A stretch of DNA of 58,784 bases, taken from assembly GCA_937899415.1 (NCBI GenBank), contig CALBPI010000086.1:1-58784 (forward strand), written 5' to 3'. The position numbers and the translations under genes were made by a program. Below, in pieces: positions 16,932 to 23,478 of the stretch; position 1 is the first letter of the stretch, and every line of letters begins with the position of its first letter. This DNA is from an uncultured Gammaproteobacteria bacterium. GTDB lineage: Bacteria; Pseudomonadota; Gammaproteobacteria; Steroidobacterales; Woeseiaceae. Under the pieces are notes generated by a model, which was not told the DNA's origin, did no database searches, and worked only from the letters and a program-made list of their open reading frames with translations.

Positions 16932-17674
16932 CCGTCTGAAGGCTCCCGCTCGAGCTCGCGAAACGCGTCGAACACCCAGCGCCGCATCGCGAGCACCAGC
17001 GTCGTGCCGCGCCGTTCGCCGGCGGGCAGGCGGCGTTCTTCCCAGGTCGCGTCGTCAAACAGCTCGCCGACCGACTCGAGCTTTTCGCGCAACAAAGCTT
17101 GCCCCTTTGCAGAAAGCATGCCGTTTTTGGCAACGCGAATCGCACCTTCCTCATTGAAGTCGTGCGCGAAGAAGTCCGTCTGCACGTGCTCGGTGAAGTA
17201 GCGCTCCATGTCGCCACCGGGCCGCCACTGGAAGTTGTTGGCGACCAGCAGGCGTACCCGGTCACCGGGTAGCAGCTCGATCAGATTCATACGGTCCAGT
17301 CGCCGCAGGTAGCGAAGCCCGTCGGCACGGCTGACGTCGTAACGCACGAGGATGTCCTCGAAGTTCCAGAAGTTGAGCAGGCAGTAGGTTACGAGCAAAA
17401 AGCGCGTGTCCGAGATGATCTCCTGCTCATGCTCGGGCGGTAGCTGCTCCAGGCGCGGGCGCTGCGACTCTGCGCGGCTTGAGAGCTCGCCCAGATCGAG
17501 CTCAAGCACGTTGCACACGGCATCGAGACGCTTCAGCGAGAAGTTGCCCGTGGAGAACATGTGCTTGACCGCGGACTCCGACAGCGAGAGCCGCAGCGCC
17601 AGCTCGCGGTAGGTCAGCCCCTGGGCTTTGAGCTCGCGCTTCAGCGTGGCGACGATACGGGTGGAAACACTCAT
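16928..17674 (-). CDS. XRE-family helix-turn-helix regulator
   Basis: This 248-residue protein starts MSVSTRIVATLKRELKAQGL. The HTH is TYRELALRLSLSESAVKHMF. The remaining 180 residues are a long domain without a recognised family (RFLLVTYCLLNFWNFEDI ...), probably for signal sensing or oligomerisation. A TTG start six codons upstream would fall inside an inverted repeat, so the ATG at 17674 is preferred. It is divergent from the pspA operon and its upstream repeat faces both, so it may regulate that operon and itself. Confidence 0.85.
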   Translation of the reverse strand: MSVSTRIVATLKRELKAQGLTYRELALRLSLSESAVKHMFSTGNFSLKRLDAVCNVLELDLGELSSRAESQRPRLEQLPPEHEQEIISDTRFLLVTYCLLNFWNFEDILVRYDVSRADGLRYLRRLDRMNLIELLPGDRVRLLVANNFQWRPGGDMERYFTEHVQTDFFAHDFNEEGAIRVAKNGMLSAKGQALLREKLESVGELFDDATWEERRLPAGERRGTTLVLAMRRWVFDAFRELEREPSDG

Positions 17675-17685
17675 GCTCACAGAAT

Positions 17686-17704
17686 AGTACAAAAATATTG
17701 TACT
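17686..17704. promoter_or_regulatory. Operator-like inverted repeat between the XRE gene and pspA
   Basis: AGTACAA and TTGTACT are perfect seven-base arms separated by AAATA. The site lies 12 bases upstream of the XRE ATG and 96 bases upstream of the pspA ATG. It is the best candidate for the XRE regulator's own binding site. Confidence 0.6.
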
Positions 17705-17799
17705 TATAGTCGGTTTTGACTGACTTTTCAGAAAATGGTTGCAGCTAACGCCACCGATTCCTAGCGTGGTTCCCGACCCAACCGAGAGGAGTCGAAACC

Positions 17800-18456
17800 A
17801 TGAACTTGATCCGACGAATCACCGCTACGGTGTCATCCAGCGTGGACCGCGCCGTAAGCCGCGTAGAAAACCACGACGCCATTGTTGAGGCCGCACTGCG
17901 CGATACGCGCCAGGCCGCATCCCGAGCGCGGGTTCGCCTGCGCCGCCTGCAACGCGACGGCGAACGCCTGCAGCAGCGCCATGATGCGCTGGGCGTGGCC
18001 ATAGAACGCTGGGGCGAGCGCGCCCGGGTTGTCGCAGCCGAGGACGAGGCGAAAGCCCTGGCCTGTGTGCGCCGTCGGCGCGACTGCGAACAGCAACGCA
18101 CGGCACTCGCGTCCGCCATTGAAAACCACGCCGTAATCGAAAAGCGCATGGCCGAACAGGTCCGCCAGATCGATGGGCGTATCGAAGACGTCATGCGCCA
18201 GCGCAACGAAATGCGTTCGCGCCAGTCTGTGGTCGAGGCCATTCGCGCCGTCGAGCACATGGACGACGGCGCGCGTGTCGACCTCGAGGAGACCTTCGAC
18301 CGCTGGGAGATCCAGCTTGGCGAAACTGAAATCCTGTCCGAGGCCGCAACACCCGTTGACGTGCTCGAGTCCGAGTTCCTCGCCGAGGAAGATGACGCCG
18401 CGCTGCGCGCCGAGCTCGATCTGATCCTGTCTGACGACACGGAGGACCAGTCATGA
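17800..18456 (+). CDS. pspA: PspA/IM30 family membrane-stress protein
   Basis: This 218-residue, strongly charged coiled-coil protein begins MNLIRRITATVSSSVDRAV, the amphipathic helix typical of PspA/IM30/Vipp1. Long Arg/Glu-rich helices follow to about residue 155 and an acidic tail closes it (AELDLILSDDTEDQS). PspA-type proteins form ESCRT-III-like rods that bind stressed inner membrane. GAGAGGAG lies before the ATG. No pspB, pspC or pspF is adjacent; the partners here are a membrane protein, a rhombosortase-tail lipoprotein and a DUF2167 protein. The stop overlaps the next start (ATGA). Confidence 0.85.
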   Translation: MNLIRRITATVSSSVDRAVSRVENHDAIVEAALRDTRQAASRARVRLRRLQRDGERLQQRHDALGVAIERWGERARVVAAEDEAKALACVRRRRDCEQQRTALASAIENHAVIEKRMAEQVRQIDGRIEDVMRQRNEMRSRQSVVEAIRAVEHMDDGARVDLEETFDRWEIQLGETEILSEAATPVDVLESEFLAEEDDAALRAELDLILSDDTEDQS

Positions 18457-19796
18457 CCACACACGTATATACGGCCCCGCAACGGCCGCCTACCGAGGCG
18501 CCCCCGGCACGAAGCCCGGGTGTGCTCGAAAACGCCATGCGCTCGATCCGCGACCTGGCCTCGCTCAGCGAGATCCTGCGTCTTGCGGGCGCTGCGGCGC
18601 TCATCGTGTCGATGGCCGTCTACCTGCTGCAGGGCTGGCACAACGGCAACGACATCGACCGTTACCTGAAACTGCTGACGCAAACGGGGCTGCTTGCCGG
18701 CGCTGGTCTGCTCGTGGGGCAGCTCTTGCGCGAGGCGCGAGGCGCCCGCGTGTTGTTTGGCCTCGCGTTGGCGTCGGTACCCGTCAACATGACCGTGCTC
18801 GCCGCACTCATCTATTCGCAGGTGCAGTGGGACGGTGCACTCGGGCAGTACCCGGGGTTCGCCACCTGGCAGGTCGTCGATCCTGTCGCGTTCTCGATTG
18901 TGGCGCCTATTGCCTTCGTGACCCTGATTGCGGTTACCGCGTTCAGCTTCGCCGTGCTTGCACGCGCCCAGTGGCGCCAGCTGACCTGGCCATTCCTGGC
19001 CATGAACGCAGCGCTGCTGCTGCCCGTGCGTGACTCGATTGTGGCGGGCGTTCTGGCACTGGCAACCGCGGGCTGGGCTGTCTGGCACCTGCGTCGCCTG
19101 TACCAGGCGAACACCGTGCTGCACACGACCGAAGGCACGTTCGCCATGGTCTGCTTCGCGATTGCGCCGGCCATCCTGCTCATGCGCAGCGGCTACTTCT
19201 ACGAGATCGACAGCCTTATGTCGGCCGTACTGGCTTTCGCCGCCTTCGTCGCACTGCGTCAGACGCGCCGTGTTCCCGAGCGCGGTGAGACTGTGGCGCT
19301 GCTGCTCGAGGTCTGCATGATCGGCGTGGCTGCCGCTGCCGCATTGGCTGTCGGCAACCTTGTCGACATCGTGTTGCCGGACGGTTTGCCTGCCATCGCA
19401 TTCGCCGTCGTCTTCGCGGGCCTGTCGTTCGATCTCTACCGAGGCACCAACAGCCCCCGCCTCGCTGCGGCGCTGTCATTCGGCGCCACAGCGATCCTGG
19501 GCCTCTGCGCGATGATCGCGCTCCTGATGGATACGAGTGTCGTCATGGTCCTGCTCTGCATGGCCATCGCAGGCGCCATGGTCGCCTGGGGCATCGTCGC
19601 CAAGCGTCCGACGGCCACCACGCTGGGGGTTCTCACGCTTGTGGGCTCGCTGCTCGCCGGTATCGAACCCATCGTTGGCCTGTTCGTCAGCGGCGGCTGG
19701 ATCACACTCGCCATTGTCGGTGGCACGGCCATCGTCGGCGCCTCATGCGTGGACCGTTTCGGTCCCGCGTTGATGAACAAGAGGAAAGCGTCATGA
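18453..19796 (+). CDS. Polytopic membrane protein in the pspA operon
   Basis: This 447-residue protein has a proline-rich cytosolic start (TAPQRPPTEAPPARSPG) and about twelve hydrophobic helices. No family was recognised. It overlaps pspA and the lipoprotein gene by four bases on each side, so the three are almost certainly translated together. It may be the inner-membrane anchor or sensor for the PspA protein; this is inference. Confidence 0.85.
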   Translation: MTTHVYTAPQRPPTEAPPARSPGVLENAMRSIRDLASLSEILRLAGAAALIVSMAVYLLQGWHNGNDIDRYLKLLTQTGLLAGAGLLVGQLLREARGARVLFGLALASVPVNMTVLAALIYSQVQWDGALGQYPGFATWQVVDPVAFSIVAPIAFVTLIAVTAFSFAVLARAQWRQLTWPFLAMNAALLLPVRDSIVAGVLALATAGWAVWHLRRLYQANTVLHTTEGTFAMVCFAIAPAILLMRSGYFYEIDSLMSAVLAFAAFVALRQTRRVPERGETVALLLEVCMIGVAAAAALAVGNLVDIVLPDGLPAIAFAVVFAGLSFDLYRGTNSPRLAAALSFGATAILGLCAMIALLMDTSVVMVLLCMAIAGAMVAWGIVAKRPTATTLGVLTLVGSLLAGIEPIVGLFVSGGWITLAIVGGTAIVGASCVDRFGPALMNKRKAS

Positions 19797-20629
19797 ATCG
19801 TGTCACCACGTTCCTTGCTGCAATTGCGGTCATTACGACCACGGGATGCAGCACCTGGTTTGGCGACAACCTGTACGGCCAACGCCGCGCGGGCAGCTCG
19901 ACGAGCCTCGTGGGCTACCTCTACCCCGAGGGCGAAATTCCGCCTGACGTGACCGAGAGCGTGCCGCACCTGCAGCTGCCGCTCAAAGTCGGACTGGCAT
20001 TCGTACCCGCACGCAATCAGAGCTACCTCGGGCCGAGCGCTTCGGACCGCCTGCAGATCCTCGAAGGCGTGCGCGCGCAGTTTGAGGGTCTCGACTACGT
20101 CGATGCGATCACGGTCATTCCCGAGACGTATCTGCGTGGGGCTCAGGGCGTCTCGGGCATGCAGCAGGTCGCACGGGTGTTCGACGTCGACGCCATGGCA
20201 CTGATCTCTTACGACCAGGTCACGACAACGAGCGAGAACGCGCAGTCAATCCTGTACTGGACCATCGTGGGCGCCTACGTGATCGAAGGTACCGACCACG
20301 ACACGCGCACCTTCGTCGACCTCGCTGTTATCGATGTGGCGACCAGCAAGCTGTTGCTGCGTGCGCCGGGCTTTGATGAACGTCGCGGTGACGTCACGCT
20401 GATTCGTCAAGACGCGTCGCTGCGACGCAATAGCGGCAGCGCGCTCAAGCTTGCCAGTGAGCGCATGCAGTCCAACCTGGCCGTCGAGCTCGTCGCGTTC
20501 GAGGAGCGTCTCAAGTCAGAGCCCGAAGACGTCAAAGTCTCCTGGCGCAGCGGCGGCGGGGCGATCGGGTGGCTGAGCCTCGCGCTGGTCTCGGCATTAC
20601 TCATGCGGCGCAGGCGCAGCCTGGCCTGA
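19793..20629 (+). CDS. Rhombotarget-type lipoprotein with GlyGly-CTERM tail
   Basis: This 278-residue protein carries two sorting signals. The N-terminus is a lipoprotein signal (AVITTTGCS). The C-terminus is a GlyGly-CTERM segment: SGGGAIGWLSLALVSALL followed by MRRRRSLA. Such tails are cut by rhombosortase, an intramembrane rhomboid protease; no rhombosortase gene is in the window. The double signal and overall size fit the rhombotail lipoprotein family. The middle part (VGLAFVPARNQ ... VFDVDAMALISYDQ) has no assigned function. The ATG at 19793 overlaps the previous stop. The partner protease must be encoded elsewhere. Confidence 0.85.
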   Translation: MNRVTTFLAAIAVITTTGCSTWFGDNLYGQRRAGSSTSLVGYLYPEGEIPPDVTESVPHLQLPLKVGLAFVPARNQSYLGPSASDRLQILEGVRAQFEGLDYVDAITVIPETYLRGAQGVSGMQQVARVFDVDAMALISYDQVTTTSENAQSILYWTIVGAYVIEGTDHDTRTFVDLAVIDVATSKLLLRAPGFDERRGDVTLIRQDASLRRNSGSALKLASERMQSNLAVELVAFEERLKSEPEDVKVSWRSGGGAIGWLSLALVSALLMRRRRSLA

Positions 20630-20640
20630 CCCCGCCGGGC

Positions 20641-20670
20641 CCCGGCATCGCGTTCACGCGGTGTCGGGGT
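20641..20670 (+). terminator. Hairpin after the lipoprotein gene
   Basis: CCCCGGCATCGCG and CGCGGTGTCGGGG pair over 13 positions, two of them G-U, around a TTCA loop, 11 bases after the stop of the lipoprotein gene. No T-run follows, so it may attenuate or stabilise the transcript rather than end it. It divides the pspA half of the island from the DUF2167 half. Confidence 0.45.
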
Positions 20671-20831
20671 CACCGGCTCGCAGACCGCCGAAGTTGCGAC
20701 CTGCGTCGTGTTGCGGTGACGCAAGCCTGTTAGTCTCTTTCCTTACCGGTCGATGGGGATTGTCCGGTACACCAAAACGATTGATAGAGCGGGGCATGCT
20801 TGCACCCGCACAGGAATATTGGGGAGAGACT

Positions 20832-21683
20832 ATGTTTCGCTTTGCATCGGTATTGTCACTGGTGGCGTTCACACTGATCGTCGCACCCAGCGCTCTCGCG
20901 CAGGAAGGCGAAGAACTCACCGAAGCGCAGCAGATTTACGCGAGCCTCGAATTTTCGGAAGGCCCCGGCACGTTCGACGTGACGTCGCGTGCGGAGATCG
21001 ATCTTCCCGAAGGCTACGACCGGCTTAGTGCCGAAGACACGGCCAAGCTCATGGCGCTCTACGAGAACCCAACGTCGACCAAGGAGTTCTACGTCGCCCC
21101 GACCGACGAGCGCTGGTTCTCGGTGTTCAGCTATGACGACACGGGCCATATCAAGGACGACGAAGAGATCGACGCCGGTGATCTGCTCAGCTCCATCCGC
21201 GAAGGAACCGAGTACAGCACCCGCGAGCGTCGCGAGCGTGGCTGGCCCGAGATGACGATTGTCGGCTGGCAGTCTCAGCCCAGCTACAGCAACGCGACCA
21301 ATCGCTTGTCGTGGGCCATCATTGGTGAGTCGGCTGGACAGCAGATCGTAAACTACAACACGCGCCTGCTGGGCCGCACGGGCGTGATGTCGGCAACACT
21401 GGTTGCCGCACCCGATGATCTCGATACGGCCATTGCAGAGTTCGAGACGATGCTGGAAGGCTTCCGCTACAAGCCGGGCAACCTCTACGCCGAGTACAAG
21501 GAAGGCGACAAGCTCGCGACCTATGGTTTGGCCGCACTCGTCACGGGCGGTGCCGCCGCTGCTGTGGCCAAGGGTGCCGGCAAGGGTCTGTTCAAGGCGA
21601 TCGGCCTCGGCATCCTTGCGTTCTTCGCTTTCTTCGGTCGCATCTTCAAGAAGCTGTTCTCACGCAACACCGAGAGTGCCTGA
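20832..21683 (+). CDS. DUF2167 family membrane-anchored protein
   Basis: This 283-residue protein has a cleavable-type signal (LIVAPSALAQ) and a C-terminal anchor. It matches DUF2167: FYVAPTDERWFSVFSYDDTG, then a motif YAEYKEGDKLATYGLAAL and TGGAAAAVAKGAGKGLFKAI before the final helix. The soluble part should be periplasmic. The family has no defined activity. GGGGAGAG is just upstream of the ATG. The stop overlaps the next gene's GTG by eight bases. Confidence 0.88.
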   Translation: MFRFASVLSLVAFTLIVAPSALAQEGEELTEAQQIYASLEFSEGPGTFDVTSRAEIDLPEGYDRLSAEDTAKLMALYENPTSTKEFYVAPTDERWFSVFSYDDTGHIKDDEEIDAGDLLSSIREGTEYSTRERRERGWPEMTIVGWQSQPSYSNATNRLSWAIIGESAGQQIVNYNTRLLGRTGVMSATLVAAPDDLDTAIAEFETMLEGFRYKPGNLYAEYKEGDKLATYGLAALVTGGAAAAVAKGAGKGLFKAIGLGILAFFAFFGRIFKKLFSRNTESA

Positions 21684-22395
21684 CTATCTGCTGCTCCGAA
21701 CGGACCTGCTGGTCCTCGGGCTGGCGGTCACGCTGTACGTCGTTGACTGTGGCCGCCTGATCTCAACGCGCGAGCTACTGCTGGCCGGCACGGCCGGCGG
21801 TGGCTGGCGCGCGATCACGCCCGACCGCGGCTTCCTTTTCAATCGTCGCCACGCCGTGTTTCCAGGTCTCTTCGACCCGGGCACGGCGTTGTTGCGACTG
21901 GCCTGGCCCGCGACCGCCGGCGACAACGATCAAACGCGCACGGCCGTGCAAGATCTCGTGGCACGCCTCGCGTTGCCCCGCCGCCTGTGCCGCGTCCTGT
22001 TCCTGCTACTATTCGTTGGGCTGCCCGTCGCCTTCTACGTACCCAAAGACCGGCTCGCGCTGGCCGTTCTGTTCCTGACCGTTTACGCCTCTGTGCTCGT
22101 GCTCGCGATCTGGTTGTTTGTCCGGCGGCGCGCACTGGGCCTCAAACTGGGCACCACCGCACTGTTGGCTTTTGAGATTCTCGTCTGCCTGCCCTACGCG
22201 CCCAATCTGCACCGCAAACTGTTCGAGAAGGCCTGGCAGGCGCGCGAACGCGACCCGCTCACCGCCGGCGCCGCGCTGCTGTCGGCGCCCGCACAGGACA
22301 CACTGACGCAGTACCTAAAGACTGCGAGTGATCGACTCACGACGGACGCGCCCGGCCTCGAGGCCTGGCAGCAAAGACTGGAGCAACGCTCATGA
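21676..22395 (+). CDS. Membrane protein in the DUF2167 operon
   Basis: This 239-residue protein has a GTG start at 21676, eight bases inside the DUF2167 stop region. It has a helix at about residues 10-28, two more at about 110-155, and possibly a fourth weaker one. Between them lies a charged domain with FNRRHAVFPGLFDPGTALLR. No family was recognised. The long upstream in-frame reading lies inside the DUF2167 gene and is not real. The end overlaps the next ATG. Confidence 0.8.
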   Translation: MPDYLLLRTDLLVLGLAVTLYVVDCGRLISTRELLLAGTAGGGWRAITPDRGFLFNRRHAVFPGLFDPGTALLRLAWPATAGDNDQTRTAVQDLVARLALPRRLCRVLFLLLFVGLPVAFYVPKDRLALAVLFLTVYASVLVLAIWLFVRRRALGLKLGTTALLAFEILVCLPYAPNLHRKLFEKAWQARERDPLTAGAALLSAPAQDTLTQYLKTASDRLTTDAPGLEAWQQRLEQRS

Positions 22396-22694
22396 GCACG
22401 GCAGAACTCATCGTCATCGGCTTGGGCGGTGTCGTCGGCTACCTGGTTGTGTCCTTCGTCATGAACCAGCAAAAGCCCGACGCACCTGTGTTCGAGGGCA
22501 AGGCCTGGCATCAGATTCTGGACGTATCGCCGGTCGCAACACCCGAGCAGATCGAAGCTGCGTTTGCCGAGCGACAGCGCGAGCTCGATGCTGCCGCACC
22601 CAGCATCATGACGGACGTTGAAGAGGCCGCTGATGCGCGACTGCGCGCACAGCTCGAAGGGGCCAAAGAAGAAGGTCTGGCGTCAGTTCGCTGA
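22392..22694 (+). CDS. Small membrane protein with degenerate J-domain-like segment
   Basis: This 100-residue protein has one N-terminal helix (LIVIGLGGVVGYLVVSFVM) followed by a cytosolic part, KAWHQILDVSPVATPEQIEA, that reads like helices I-II of a DnaJ domain (W-x-x-IL-x-V-x-x-x-A-x-x-x-x-I). The HPD motif needed to stimulate DnaK is missing (AAAPS stands in its place). It may therefore be a J-like protein used only for protein contact. Its ATG overlaps the preceding stop and it ends the island. Confidence 0.7.
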   Translation: MSTAELIVIGLGGVVGYLVVSFVMNQQKPDAPVFEGKAWHQILDVSPVATPEQIEAAFAERQRELDAAAPSIMTDVEEAADARLRAQLEGAKEEGLASVR

Positions 22695-22704
22695 CGCGCC
22701 TGCG

Positions 22705-23469
22705 TCAGTCATTCCACCAGGGCGAGTCTGACCAGGGCCGCAGGTCCAGCTCATGCGTCCACGCGGAGCGGTGCTGGTGCGCGAGTTGGTAATACGTCTC
22801 GGCGACTTCTGCGGGCAACAGCAGACCATCCTTATCGAGACCGCGGTGTTCTCGAAGCTGCTGATAGCGTTCGGGGCCTAGCATCTTGCCGAGCGTATCG
22901 GGCGCGTCGACGGGGCCGTCGATAATGATGTGCGCGACATGAATGCCCTGCGGTGCAAACTCCGCGTTCAGGGTCTGGCAGAGCATGCGCCGCCCACCCA
23001 TCGCCGCGGCATGGGAATGCTGGCCCGCATTGCCACGCACAGCCGCCGTTGCCGAAGTAACGAGCAAGCTGCCTTCGCCCCGTGCGGCCATGAGCGGCAA
23101 CGCCGCAGACGCGACGCGAAACAAAGCGAACGTCGCCATGCGCCAACCGAGCTCGAACTGCTTGTAGCTCGTCTCCACAAGCGCCCGGTTACCGATCTGC
23201 GCCCCGAGGTTGAAGACGATGACGGCGATGGGCCCGATGTCACGTTCAACGTCTTCGATGAGCGTTTCGATGGCACCGTCCTGCGTCGCATCGAGCAGGC
23301 GGCCAGAAGCCGCGCCGCCCTCGGCCTCAATGTCAGCGACGAGCCTGGCAAGACCGGCCTCGTCGCTGCGCCGGCAAAGCACCGCATGGTAGCCCTCGCG
23401 CGAAAAACGCGAGCCAACCGTGCCGCCAATACCGGCGCCAGCGCCAACGACGAGACAGACGCGTGTCAT
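22705..23469 (-). CDS. Atypical short-chain dehydrogenase
   Basis: This 254-residue SDR has the cofactor motif VVGAGAGIGG and FNLGAQIG in place of NNAG. The serine region reads LLVTSATAAVRGN. The usual YxxxK site reads HAAAM within GQHSHAAAMGGRRMLCQTL, so both the tyrosine and lysine appear absent. It may still bind NADP(H) but the normal SDR proton relay is missing. The stop lies ten bases from that of the convergent J-like gene. The oligopeptidase gene ends nine bases before its start region on the same transcript direction. Confidence 0.85.
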   Translation of the reverse strand: MTRVCLVVGAGAGIGGTVGSRFSREGYHAVLCRRSDEAGLARLVADIEAEGGAASGRLLDATQDGAIETLIEDVERDIGPIAVIVFNLGAQIGNRALVETSYKQFELGWRMATFALFRVASAALPLMAARGEGSLLVTSATAAVRGNAGQHSHAAAMGGRRMLCQTLNAEFAPQGIHVAHIIIDGPVDAPDTLGKMLGPERYQQLREHRGLDKDGLLLPAEVAETYYQLAHQHRSAWTHELDLRPWSDSPWWND

Positions 23470-23478
23470 GAGCGCCGG

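Noticed and set aside
17675-17692. TTG start of the XRE gene at 17692
   Set aside because: The TTG lies inside the inverted repeat AGTACAA-N5-TTGTACT, so a downstream ATG is preferred.
17745-19124. 459-residue open frame on the minus strand
   Set aside because: Antisense to pspA and the membrane protein. Long runs of Ser and Arg point to a shadow frame.
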